Origin: JAXHUA01 sp034189695
Lineage (GTDB): Bacteria; Chloroflexota; Dehalococcoidia; E44-bin15
Assembly (NCBI GenBank): GCA_034189695.1
Contig: JAXHUA010000061.1
Span: forward strand, 1-31,966
Length of the DNA: 31,966 nt
Direction: 5' to 3'
Position 1 is the stretch's first letter; every line of letters starts with the position of its first letter. The translations under genes were made by a program, and so were the position numbers. Below the pieces are notes generated by a model. That model was not told where the DNA came from, ran no database searches, and saw only the letters and a list, made by a program, of their open reading frames with translations. This document shows, in pieces, positions 1 to 7,829 of the stretch.

Positions 1-115
1 CGCGCTGGTACATCCCCTGCCGGAAGACGCGGTGTATCACCCTCTGGGACAGGCCGCCGCCGTGGTCATAGATGGCGTCGAACTCGCCGGCCACCTCCTC
101 GAAGTACCTCCTCAC
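1..115 (-). CDS. SAM-dependent methyltransferase, N-terminal fragment (cut by window edge)
   Basis: Reading leftward from a GTG at 115, the frame stays open to the window edge and encodes about 38 residues, including RRYFEEVAGEFDAIYD and RVFRQGMYQR. This resembles the N-terminus of small class I SAM-dependent methyltransferases, which begin with a YF..(V/A)..FD.IYD helix before the SAM-binding fold. The SAM-binding motif itself lies outside the window, so the substrate cannot be inferred. The frame is the same one used by the truncated citramalate synthase upstream, separated from it only by a TAG codon and one further codon. No convincing Shine-Dalgarno precedes the GTG, so the true start may have been lost at the junction. 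Confidence 0.55.
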   Translation of the reverse strand, partial: MRRYFEEVAGEFDAIYDHGGGLSQRVIHRVFRQGMYQR

Positions 116-118
116 CCT

Positions 119-778
119 CTAAGCCAGTGCGTTTGCCACCGCAAGCTCGGCATCATTGTGGGTATGAATGCCCAGCGCGGTCTTGACCGCGTTCCGGGCC
201 GCCTCCACGCCCCCGGTAACGTCGCTCGGCAGCGCGCCCCCGTTTGTGTCGCACAGAATGAGACAGTCGGCACCGGCGTCCGCAGCGGCCACCAGGGTCC
301 GCAGAGCGTACTCGGCATTGGCCTTGAAGCCGTCGAAGAAGTGCTCCGCATCGAAGAAGACCGTCTTCCCCTTCGACTTGAGGTATCCCACGGAGTCGGC
401 GATCATGCTCAGGTTGCCATCCAGGGTGGTCTCCAGCACGTCGGTCACATGGTGGTCCCAGCTCTTGCCCACGAGCGTTATCGCGTCCGTTCCGGCGCTG
501 ACCAAGGCGCGGAGATTGGCGTCCTTCTCAGCCTTCTCGTCCGGCCTTCTGGTGCTGCCGAACGCGACCAGAACAGCCCTGGACAACCCCAGGTCGCCGG
601 CCCTGGCGAAGAACTCCTCGTCCTTGGGGTTGGCGCCCGGCCAGCCTCCCTCGATGAAGTGCACACCCAGGTCGTCGAGCTTTTCGGCGATCTTCATCTT
701 GTCCTCGACGCTGAAGGATATCCCCTCCCGGCCCGCACCGTCGCGCAGCGTCGTATCGTAGAGCTGTAGCTTACCCAT
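119..778 (-). pseudogene. cimA: Citramalate synthase, N-terminal part only (truncated)
   Basis: The protein begins with the DTTLRDG motif of the DRE-TIM metallolyases and follows the (R)-citramalate synthase pattern (REGISFSVEDK, IEGGWPG.NPKD, FFDAEHFFDGF, CDTNGG, HTHND). Citramalate synthase condenses acetyl-CoA and pyruvate for isoleucine synthesis. The frame stops at TAG (119-121) right after HTHNDAELAVANALA, about 219 residues, whereas the family is usually around 500 or more. The GERCGN region, the rest of the barrel and the regulatory domain are missing and are not found in another frame before the window edge. The ATG at 778 is preceded by GGGGTGA; a GTG at 790 is an alternative. It lies 29 bases after leuB. 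The truncated product is probably non-functional. It could be a real deletion or an assembly join. Confidence 0.7.
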
Positions 779-807
779 CGGCTGTTTCACCCCGTGTCCA
801 TCGCACG

Positions 808-1902
808 TCAGGAGAGCAGTGAACCGGTCACCAGGTCCCCCATCTCCCTCGTGCCCACCTTGGTCATGCCTTCGTCCATTATATCATAGGTACGGTATCC
901 TCGTTCCAGAACATCGCCCACGCCCTTCTCCACCGCGTCGGCCTCAACGGCGAGCCCCAGCGATAGCCGCAGCATCATTGCCATCGACATGATAGTGGCA
1001 ATCGGATTGGCCATGTCCAGCCCGGCGCGGCCCGGAGCGCTGCCGTGTATCGGCTCATACAGCCCGAAGGTGCGCTGGCCGGGCTTGGGAACGCCGGCCA
1101 GGCTCGCCGAGGGGAGCATACCCATGGAGCCCGCCAGCATCGACGCTTCGTCGGTGAGGATGTCGCCGAACATATTCTCGGTGACGATGACGTCCAGCTC
1201 GGCTGGGCGCTGGATGAATCTCATGGCGCAGGCATCGACCAGCATGTGCTGTAGCTCGACATCGGCGTACTCCGACGACAGCTCAATGGCTATCTGCCGC
1301 CACAGGCGCGACGATTCCAGGACGTTGGCTTTATCTACCGACGCCAGCTTCCCCCGCCGCGTCCGCGCCACTTCGAAGCCTACCCTCAGGATGCGCTCGA
1401 TCTCGCGCTCGGAGTAGAGCATGCTGTCCACCGCCTTGCGCCCGCGCTTGGTCTCCCACCGCTTCTGCGGCTTGCCGAAGTACAGCCCGCCGGTCAGCTC
1501 CCGCACGACCACGAGGTCGACCCCTCTCACCACATGCGGCTTCAGGTTGGTCGAGTCCTCCAGCATAGGCAGCACCTTCACCGGCCGCAGGTTGGCGAAC
1601 AGCGCCAGCCCCTTCCTCAGTCCGAGGAGGCCGTCCTCCGGCCTCACCTTCGCCAGCGGGTCGTCCCACTTGGGGCCGCCCACAGCGCCCAGCAGCACCG
1701 CATCGCTCTGCTTGCACGCCCTGAGCGTTTTGTCCGGCAGGGCCGCTCCGCATTCGTCTATGGCAACACCACCTACTGGACAGTACTCCAGGTCGAACGT
1801 ATGCCCGTACTTCCGGCCCACCGCCTCAAGGACCTTCACCGCCTCACCGGTCACCTCCGGCCCAACCCCGTCACCGGGAAGAGTGGCGATAGTGAATCTC
1901 AC
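808..1902 (-). CDS. leuB: 3-isopropylmalate dehydrogenase
   Basis: This is the cytosolic enzyme of leucine synthesis that oxidatively decarboxylates 3-isopropylmalate to 2-oxoisocaproate with NAD. At 364 residues it has the normal family length. It starts with an LPGDGVGPEV loop, then LLGAVGGPKWD, LRKGLALFANLRPVK, RELTGGLYFG, and the metal and substrate region around VTENMFGDILTDEASMLAGSMGMLPSASL. The GTG start at 1902 overlaps the leuD stop in a GTGA tetranucleotide, so the two are probably translationally coupled. The cimA fragment follows 29 bases later. Homoisocitrate or tartrate dehydrogenase are relatives, but the motifs and the leuCD context favour LeuB. Confidence 0.95.
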   Translation of the reverse strand: MRFTIATLPGDGVGPEVTGEAVKVLEAVGRKYGHTFDLEYCPVGGVAIDECGAALPDKTLRACKQSDAVLLGAVGGPKWDDPLAKVRPEDGLLGLRKGLALFANLRPVKVLPMLEDSTNLKPHVVRGVDLVVVRELTGGLYFGKPQKRWETKRGRKAVDSMLYSEREIERILRVGFEVARTRRGKLASVDKANVLESSRLWRQIAIELSSEYADVELQHMLVDACAMRFIQRPAELDVIVTENMFGDILTDEASMLAGSMGMLPSASLAGVPKPGQRTFGLYEPIHGSAPGRAGLDMANPIATIMSMAMMLRLSLGLAVEADAVEKGVGDVLERGYRTYDIMDEGMTKVGTREMGDLVTGSLLS

Positions 1903-2402
1903 GAGGCCCTCCTTTCGGCCAGCAGCTTCTTCGTGTGCTCGATGAGCCCGCCCGCCGAGACTATCTGCATCATGAAGTCGGGGTAGGGCTCAGCCCTGAA
2001 CACCCTGTTCTTGGTCAGGTCAGTAATCTCGCCGGTCTCCAGTTCCACCTCGATTTCGTCTCCGCCGTCTATCTCGTCCGCCTCGGCACACTCCAGAAGC
2101 GGCAGGCCGATGTTGATCGCGTTCCTGAAGAAGATGCGGGCGAAGCTCTGAGCAATGACGCACGATATCCCCGCCGCCTTGATGGCTATCGGGGCGTGCT
2201 CCCGCGACGAGCCGCACCCGAAGTTGGTGGTCGCCACAACGACGTCGCCCGGCTGCACTCTACTGATGAAGTCGGCGTCGATATCCTCCATGCAGTGCGG
2301 CGCCAGGTCGTGAGGCTCCCAAACGTTCAGGTACCGCGCCGGTACGATCGCATCAGTATCAACGTTCGCCCCGTACTTGTGAGCCTTCCCCTTCAGTCTC
2401 AA
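1899..2402 (-). CDS. leuD: 3-isopropylmalate dehydratase small subunit
   Basis: This is the swivel-domain subunit that pairs with LeuC to isomerise 2-isopropylmalate to 3-isopropylmalate. Its 167 residues match the short LeuD subtype. The signature NFGCGSSREHAP is present, as is an early NVDTDAIVPARYL segment. The start is TTG at 2402, set 7 bases after a clear GGAGG (read on the minus strand); no ATG is available in this frame. It overlaps leuB by four bases. It is separated from its partner leuC by the PEP carboxykinase gene, an unusual arrangement because leuC and leuD are normally adjacent. Confidence 0.94.
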   Translation of the reverse strand: MRLKGKAHKYGANVDTDAIVPARYLNVWEPHDLAPHCMEDIDADFISRVQPGDVVVATTNFGCGSSREHAPIAIKAAGISCVIAQSFARIFFRNAINIGLPLLECAEADEIDGGDEIEVELETGEITDLTKNRVFRAEPYPDFMMQIVSAGGLIEHTKKLLAERRAS

Positions 2403-2458
2403 CCGTCACCCTCCTTTTCACAACGGTCTCCAGGCACATTCCCGACCCGGAATACCCC

Positions 2459-4054
2459 TCACTTCTTAAATGCGCTCCTTATGTTGCGGTGCAGGCCGCT
2501 GCCGATCTCCTCCACCGCGTCGTGGCGGATTCGGTTCAGTTCGTGCTGCTTCTCCTCGAACTCCACCCCGCCGTAGAGCCTCTCAGGATGGAGGTACGTC
2601 TCGTCCACCGTTCGTATCGCCTTGGGCACCTTGAACCCGCTCGGCGAGTCCACCCAGTCTTCCAGCCCTCCCCTCAGCAGGGAGTCCAGAATACCCATGG
2701 TGTATTCGAGCTTGATATCCCGGTGGCGCTCGCCCTCGCCAACGCCACCGGTGTTCAGCAGGTAGTACTTCATGTGCGGCAGGCCTCTGAGTATCTCGTA
2801 GAAGGTATTGGCATGCTGCGCCCGGTTGCCCGCCATGAAGGGGTCGTAGAAGAACTCCCTCCTTATCCGACCCGCCTGAGTCGGGTCGCCGGCGGATGAC
2901 TCCATTGCCTGCCCCAGGACCATCAACGCCGCCGCCTGAGCGCGGGTCAACTTGCAGATGGCGGGAATGAGCGGCCCCCTGGTTATCAACACCAGGTTGT
3001 CCACCATATCGACATCGATGTACGGACTTGCGTGCATGAAGTCGCACCGGCGTATCACCGCCCTGCCGTTGGACGTCTTGGAGAAGTCGTAGAGATCGAA
3101 GTCGCCCTCGGCGCTCACGAAAACGTTCTCACCTAGCGTGTCCGGCTTCAGCAGGCCATAGAACACCTCGGTCTGTTCCCCCGGGTTGACCCCTTCGGTC
3201 TTGACGAACACACCTCCAAGCTCAAACCCGTAGAACGAGCCGTCAGCCATGAGGGTGCCGCCGTCGTCCTGGATCAGCCACGACCGCTCCCGCCCCTTCT
3301 TCGCCATAATCCTGCATGTCGTCGTCGTCTTGCCGTTGGCGCTCAGCGCGACCAGGAGGGTCCGCACGTTCCGGTAGTCCCCGTGCACCGACTGAAGGTA
3401 GTCCTCCCGACAGCCGGCATGCAGGAACAGGCCGCCTCGCCTCATCTTGGCATTCCAGTCCTCGGAGGCAAACACCCCCTTCTTGTACTCGCCTATGTAG
3501 TTGCTGTTGCGACAGATCTTGATGACACGGCCGTCATCGAGCATCGCCAGCCTTATCGTGATGTCTTTCTCAGGCAACGGCTTCGACTTGTTGGCCTCGA
3601 ACGCCTCATCGGTGAAGAATACCATCTGATAGGTGGGCTCCTTGACATTCCTCGCCGGGACGAAAAGGTGCCCCCCACCGTAGGCGAGGTGGGCGAACCT
3701 CTCCGGCACAATCATTCTCACCGTGGTGTCGCTCTGCGCATTGCCCACGATCCTGTCGATGCAGATGAGTCGCTCCTTGCCCAGGGCCTCCTCGCACTGG
3801 GCCAGAAGCCGAGCCTCCTCTTCCCCGAAAGGATGGTCAACGCTGTTCTTCGTGAGCATCGCCGCTCTGGACGTCGGCTCACTGTCGGCCACGAGGTTGC
3901 CGTAGAGTGTCCGCACAATTCCCGGCTCTCGCTCGGTGATTCTCCTCAGTTCCTCATCAGAGGGATTGTCGACCAGCCTGTTCTCCTCCAACGCCTTCTT
4001 CCGAATCCTGTTAGCGGTCGTGGCGAACTCATTGAGGTCCATCCCGTTAGACAT
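2459..4054 (-). CDS. pckA: Phosphoenolpyruvate carboxykinase (ATP-type), divergent
   Basis: This 531-residue protein follows the ATP-dependent PEP carboxykinase layout, which interconverts oxaloacetate plus ATP with PEP, ADP and CO2. By eye alignment to the E. coli enzyme, several active-site elements are kept: Y..EYKKGVF for the Y207/K212/K213 block, FLHAG for H232, a P-loop GKT, QDDGG for the Mg site, VFVKT for K288, SNGR for R333 and NTGGVGEG near the end. The P-loop reads ALSANGKTTTT instead of GLSGTGKTT, and the usual GTERG..EPTPTF segment is replaced by an AGDPTQAG sequence. The spacing is 57 bases from leuC and 56 to leuD, within the leucine operon. It could adjust PEP, oxaloacetate or pyruvate supply for amino acid synthesis; that is inference. 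Confidence 0.8.
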   Translation of the reverse strand: MSNGMDLNEFATTANRIRKKALEENRLVDNPSDEELRRITEREPGIVRTLYGNLVADSEPTSRAAMLTKNSVDHPFGEEEARLLAQCEEALGKERLICIDRIVGNAQSDTTVRMIVPERFAHLAYGGGHLFVPARNVKEPTYQMVFFTDEAFEANKSKPLPEKDITIRLAMLDDGRVIKICRNSNYIGEYKKGVFASEDWNAKMRRGGLFLHAGCREDYLQSVHGDYRNVRTLLVALSANGKTTTTCRIMAKKGRERSWLIQDDGGTLMADGSFYGFELGGVFVKTEGVNPGEQTEVFYGLLKPDTLGENVFVSAEGDFDLYDFSKTSNGRAVIRRCDFMHASPYIDVDMVDNLVLITRGPLIPAICKLTRAQAAALMVLGQAMESSAGDPTQAGRIRREFFYDPFMAGNRAQHANTFYEILRGLPHMKYYLLNTGGVGEGERHRDIKLEYTMGILDSLLRGGLEDWVDSPSGFKVPKAIRTVDETYLHPERLYGGVEFEEKQHELNRIRHDAVEEIGSGLHRNIRSAFKK

Positions 4055-4111
4055 TATGGCGTCCTCCCCTTTCCTGTCCTCGCCCCACTTCGGGGCACAG
4101 AATGCGCGTTT

Positions 4112-5404
4112 TCACGGCCGGTTTGCGCGCTCCTCACTTCCGCCTGCCAGCTCCTCCGGACCCACAATCCTGCCCACCACAGCGCTGGCGGCGGCCACCG
4201 CCGGGCTCGCCAGATATACCTCCGACTGCGGACTGCCCATGCGGCCCACGAAGTTGCGATTGGTGGTGGAAACGCACCGCTCTCCCGCAGCCAGCACACC
4301 CATGTAGCCACCGAGGCACGGGCCGCAGGTCGGCGTGCTCACCGCGCCGCCGGCCCTGACAAAGGTCTCGATCAGCCCGCGACGCAGCGCCTCCAGATAG
4401 ACCTCCTGTGTGCCTGGCAATACGATCAGCCGGACGTCGCCGTGCACCTTGCGCCACCTGAGTACCTCAGCGGCAACCTCCAGGTCTTCTATGCGGCCAT
4501 TGGTGCAACTCCCGATCACCACCTGGTCGATCTTGACCTCACCCACCTGGCTTATGGGCCTGACGTTGGAGGGCAGATGGGGAAAGGCGACCTGCGGCTC
4601 CAGGTCAGAGACATCGTACTCAATCACCCTCTCATATTCGGCATCTTCGTCAGGCTCATACGCCGTGTACGCCCGTTTGGCGCGCGACTGAAGGTACGCC
4701 TGAGTCTTGTTGTCAACGCGGAATATGCCAGCCTTGGCGCCAGCCTCGATAGCCATGTTGGCCATGGAGAAGCGCCCGTTCATCGGAAGAGCATCGATCG
4801 CCTCACCGCAGAACTCCATAGCCGCGTAACGCGCCCCATCGACTCCGATGTCTCCGATCGTATACAGGATGAGGTCCTTGCCGCCGACCCACCTCTTCAC
4901 CTTCCCGCTGTAGACCAGCTTAATGCTCGGTGGCACCTTCATCCAGATCTCGCCGGTGGCCATCGCGGAGGCAATGTCCGTCGAGCCCATGCCGGTGGCG
5001 AACGCCCCCAGGGCCCCGTAGGTGCACGTGTGGGAGTCCGCCCCCACGACCACATCGCCGGGCACAACAAGGCCCTGCTCCGGCAGCAGCACATGCTCTA
5101 TGCCCCCCCTCCCCACCTCGAAGTACACCAGCCCCTGTCGCCTGGCGAAGTCACCCATCATCTTCGTCTGCTCCGCCGAGGCGATGTCTTTGTTCGGAAC
5201 GAAATGGTCCGCCACCATCACTACCTTCTCAGGCTCGAACACCCGCGACACCCCGATACGCTCGAACTCGTTGATGGCGATGGGTGCGGTTATGTCATTG
5301 GCCAGTACCACGTCGACCCAGACGTTGAGGAACTCGCCGGGGCTGACCGTCTCTCTGCCGCTGTGCGCAGCAAGAATCTTCTCTGCCAGAGTCGATCCGC
5401 TCAT
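4112..5404 (-). CDS. leuC: 3-isopropylmalate dehydratase large subunit
   Basis: This is an aconitase-family subunit that carries the [4Fe-4S] cluster and works with LeuD. Its 430 residues match the shorter archaeal-like LeuC/homoaconitase subtype, not the roughly 470-residue enterobacterial form. Cluster ligands are visible in GSCTNGR and in TPTCGPCLGG; a GADSHTCTYGALGAF motif lies nearer the N-terminus. The ATG start at 5404 overlaps the stop of the upstream MgtC-like gene in an ATGA tetranucleotide. Homoaconitase is the main alternative, but leuA, leuB and leuD in the same operon support a leucine role. Confidence 0.93.
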   Translation of the reverse strand: MSGSTLAEKILAAHSGRETVSPGEFLNVWVDVVLANDITAPIAINEFERIGVSRVFEPEKVVMVADHFVPNKDIASAEQTKMMGDFARRQGLVYFEVGRGGIEHVLLPEQGLVVPGDVVVGADSHTCTYGALGAFATGMGSTDIASAMATGEIWMKVPPSIKLVYSGKVKRWVGGKDLILYTIGDIGVDGARYAAMEFCGEAIDALPMNGRFSMANMAIEAGAKAGIFRVDNKTQAYLQSRAKRAYTAYEPDEDAEYERVIEYDVSDLEPQVAFPHLPSNVRPISQVGEVKIDQVVIGSCTNGRIEDLEVAAEVLRWRKVHGDVRLIVLPGTQEVYLEALRRGLIETFVRAGGAVSTPTCGPCLGGYMGVLAAGERCVSTTNRNFVGRMGSPQSEVYLASPAVAAASAVVGRIVGPEELAGGSEERANRP

Positions 5405-5808
5405 TCGCGACTTATCCTTCTAGGGAGTCTCAGAATGCCTATTACTACCAGCGTCGCTATTGGAGCCAGAATGTACAGGCCCGCACCAGCGACAAGGCCT
5501 ATGGCGGCGACAGCCCAGATGCTGGACGCCGTCGTCAACCCAGCCAGGACGCCTTCTCCGGTGCGTATAATGGTGCCCGCCCCCAGGAATCCTACACCGG
5601 CGACAACGCCCGCCGCCACCCGCGCCGGATCGCCATTTTCTCCGAACCCATACACAGAGGCAACCGTGAAGAGAGCAGCGCCGATGCACACCAGCACGTG
5701 CGTCCGAAGCCCGGCTGGCTTTCCAGCACGCTCCCTTTCAAACCCGATGGCAGTACCCAGCACGACCGCCAGCAACAGGCGCAACACCATCTCCAATTCC
5801 GGCGACAT
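5401..5808 (-). CDS. MgtC/SapB-family membrane protein
   Basis: This 135-residue hydrophobic protein matches the MgtC/SapB N-terminal domain: a first membrane helix followed by GTAIGFERE, then GLRTHVLVCIGAALFT, and the GVGFLGAGTII.(T/G)EGVLAGLTTASSIW stretch. About four to five membrane segments are predicted. No C-terminal ACT-like domain is present. Family members are linked to magnesium limitation and ATP homeostasis in pathogens, but the biochemical activity is unsettled. The start has a near-perfect Shine-Dalgarno, GGAGGTGAT, two bases before ATG 5808. Its stop overlaps the leuC start (ATGA), so it is probably co-translated with leuC. Its presence between leuA and leuC is unexpected. Confidence 0.88.
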   Translation of the reverse strand: MSPELEMVLRLLLAVVLGTAIGFERERAGKPAGLRTHVLVCIGAALFTVASVYGFGENGDPARVAAGVVAGVGFLGAGTIIRTGEGVLAGLTTASSIWAVAAIGLVAGAGLYILAPIATLVVIGILRLPRRISRE

Positions 5809-5981
5809 GTATCACCTCCAACCCGCAGCGCCACCACCTCTCGCGTTCCTGCGCCCATCTGCAACGCGCCCCACCATTCCCCCACCGCCAGCGCTTTATG
5901 GAACGCGACAGCGGCGGCGAGACAAGGCGGACCCATGACAGCGCCAGGGTGAGCGCTCTCCGGTGTTTGCAGAACAGTCCG

Positions 5982-6128
5982 CTAGGTGAAGCTCAGCACC
6001 ACGACAACCAGAACCAGAACCAGCGCCGCCAGACTCGCGCTCATGCTGACCAGGATCAGGGCCAGCTGCACCTTGCTCTGTCGCTCCAAGCCGGCGACGC
6101 GCTGCTCCATCTTCTTCTCCTCTTCCAT
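5982..6128 (-). CDS. Small single-pass membrane protein (48 aa)
   Basis: On the minus strand an ATG directly abuts the leuA TAA, giving a 48-residue frame that ends in TAG at 5982-5984. The protein has a charged N-terminus (MEEEKKMEQRVAGLERQ), possibly a short amphipathic or coiled segment, followed by one long hydrophobic segment rich in Val and Leu from about residue 20 to the end. GGGGAG in the leuA tail can serve as its ribosome binding site. It has no recognised family. Its position in the leucine operon suggests co-expression with leuA, but the function is unknown. It could be a membrane anchor or a regulatory peptide; this is only a guess. Confidence 0.6.
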   Translation of the reverse strand: MEEEKKMEQRVAGLERQSKVQLALILVSMSASLAALVLVLVVVVLSFT

Positions 6129-7655
6129 TTACTCCCCCTGCGGCTTATCCCTGGCCGCCAGCAGTCGGTTGAGAGCGTTCATGTAGGCCTTCGCACTGGC
6201 GACAATGATATCGGTCGCCGCCCCCCGGCCCATATAGCTCCGGCCCTCGCTCTCAATCTTGATGGTCACCTCACCAATGGCGTCGATGCCTTCGGTGATC
6301 GACTTCACGCTGAACTCGGTGAGCGTGTTCGGCACCTGCACCAGACGGTTGATGGCCTTGTATACGGCGTCCACCGGCCCGGTGCCCAGAGCTGCGTCGG
6401 CGATCACCGAGCCATCGGGAGCGACCAGCTTCACCGTCGCCGTCGGCACGCTGTGGTCGCCGCACGAGACCTGGACCTGCTCCAGATGGTACGTCTCGGA
6501 CACGGTGCGCAACTCCTCGGCGACCAGTGACTCGAGATCACGCTCGGTGACCTCCTTCTTCTTGTCGGCCAGCTCTTTGAACGCGGCAAACGCCCGTGTG
6601 AAGTCGTCGCCGCTGAGCGTGTACCCCAGCTCGTACAGCTTCTGACGCAAGGCGTGCCGGCCCGAGGTCTTCCCCAGCACGATCTTGCTGCCGCCGGCCC
6701 CTATGCTCTGCGGCGTCATGATCTCGTAGGTCGTCCTCTCCTTGAGCATGCCGTCCTGATGCAGACCCGAAGCGTGGGCAAAGGCATTCGACCCCACAAC
6801 CGCCTTGTTGGGAGGCACCTCCATGCCCATGTAGGTGCTCACCATCCGGCTCGTCCTGTATATCTGGGTCGTATCGACGTTGGTGACCAGGTGGAAGAAA
6901 TCGCCACGGGTCTTCACAGCCATCACGATCTCCTCGAGGGCGGCATTCCCCGCCCGTTCCCCCACCCCATTGATAGTGCACTCGACCTGACGCGCTCCAC
7001 ACTGGAGGGCCCGCAGCGAGTTGGCCACTGCCTGGCCCAGATCGTCGTGACAGTGTACCGAAAGGACGACCTTCTCAATCCCCGGCACGTTGTCCCGGAT
7101 GTAGGTGACCAGGGCACCAAATTCGTCCGGCTGTACGTACCCAACGGTGTCCGGGATATTCACAATGGTCGCGCCGGCCCCTATGGTCGCCCCCAGCACC
7201 TGGCAGAGGTAGTCCCAGTCGCTGCGGGTGGCATCCATCGCCGAGAACTCCACTGCATCACAGTAGCGCTTGGCGTACTTCACCGCATCGACCGCCAGCT
7301 CCAGCGCCTCTTCACGGCTGACATGAAGCTGATGCTTGAGGTGAATATCGGAGGTTGACAGGACGACATGAAGCAACGGCGCCTCGGCGCCCTTCAGGGC
7401 GCTCCACGTTGACTCTATCTGGTCGTGCTTCACCCCCGAGAGGCCGGCGATCTGGCAGTCGCGCAGCTCTCTCGACAGAAGCTCGACAGCAGCGAAGTCC
7501 CCTGGTGAGGTATGGGGAAAACCGGCCTCGATGATATCGACTCCCAGCTTCTGGAGCTGATGCCCGATCTCGTGCTTCTCCTCCAGAGTCAACGCACCTC
7601 CCGCCGCCTGTTCCCCATCTCGCAAAGTCGTGTCGAAAATAATGACCCGCTCCAT
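6129..7655 (-). CDS. leuA: 2-isopropylmalate synthase
   Basis: This enzyme catalyses the committed step of leucine synthesis, joining acetyl-CoA to 2-oxoisovalerate. From the chosen start it is 508 residues, the usual bacterial length. It begins MERVIIFDTTLRDGEQ, has the metal motif HCHDDLGQAVANS, the GVGERAGNA loop, a SGLHQDGMLK linker segment and a C-terminal LeuA dimerisation/allosteric domain (roughly residues 370-508, with TEGIDAIGEV and GRGAATDI). The upstream frame runs to 7712, but AGGAGG sits nine bases before the ATG at 7655, which also matches the family N-terminus. ATG 7661 is possible. The full allosteric domain suggests leucine feedback inhibition. A palindrome lies in the 5' leader. 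Confidence 0.95.
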   Translation of the reverse strand: MERVIIFDTTLRDGEQAAGGALTLEEKHEIGHQLQKLGVDIIEAGFPHTSPGDFAAVELLSRELRDCQIAGLSGVKHDQIESTWSALKGAEAPLLHVVLSTSDIHLKHQLHVSREEALELAVDAVKYAKRYCDAVEFSAMDATRSDWDYLCQVLGATIGAGATIVNIPDTVGYVQPDEFGALVTYIRDNVPGIEKVVLSVHCHDDLGQAVANSLRALQCGARQVECTINGVGERAGNAALEEIVMAVKTRGDFFHLVTNVDTTQIYRTSRMVSTYMGMEVPPNKAVVGSNAFAHASGLHQDGMLKERTTYEIMTPQSIGAGGSKIVLGKTSGRHALRQKLYELGYTLSGDDFTRAFAAFKELADKKKEVTERDLESLVAEELRTVSETYHLEQVQVSCGDHSVPTATVKLVAPDGSVIADAALGTGPVDAVYKAINRLVQVPNTLTEFSVKSITEGIDAIGEVTIKIESEGRSYMGRGAATDIIVASAKAYMNALNRLLAARDKPQGE

Positions 7656-7708
7656 GTCCATCTTCCTCCTGTCTGGATTCCTGTCTATCTCCTTTCCATT
7701 ACTCACAC

Positions 7709-7732
7709 CCACGTGTCACACCGTACACGTGG
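7709..7732. promoter_or_regulatory. Perfect 8-bp inverted repeat upstream of leuA (operator candidate)
   Basis: The arms CCACGTGT (7709-7716) and ACACGTGG (7725-7732) are exact reverse complements separated by eight bases. The dyad sits in the 174-base gap between ilvC and leuA, about 55 bases upstream of the leuA start. No T-run follows on either strand, so an intrinsic terminator is unlikely. A dimeric regulator site or an RNA hairpin in the leuA leader are both possible. A TATAGC sequence lies beside it, but no matching -35 was found. Confidence 0.45.
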
Positions 7733-7829
7733 CTATACGCATAGTATGGATCCTGTGGTGAAGCACCCCTTCGCGGAAAGCCAATGCTTCCCGGAGCGAG
7801 CAGTGGTTGCCAGTGGGGTCTCCAGCCGT

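Noticed and set aside
3383..5938. An 851-codon open frame on the plus strand opposite pckA, leuC and the MgtC-like gene
   Set aside because: It is antisense to well-supported genes, has no recognisable domain and shows the His/Arg/Pro-rich look of a GC-rich shadow frame.
7740..7790. A GAAGCA/TGCTTC inverted repeat downstream of ilvC as a terminator
   Set aside because: The arms are only six bases with a 19-base gap and no T-run.
7656..7829. A T-box or leucine leader peptide upstream of leuA
   Set aside because: No T-box core sequence, no leucine-codon run and no terminator with a T-run could be found.
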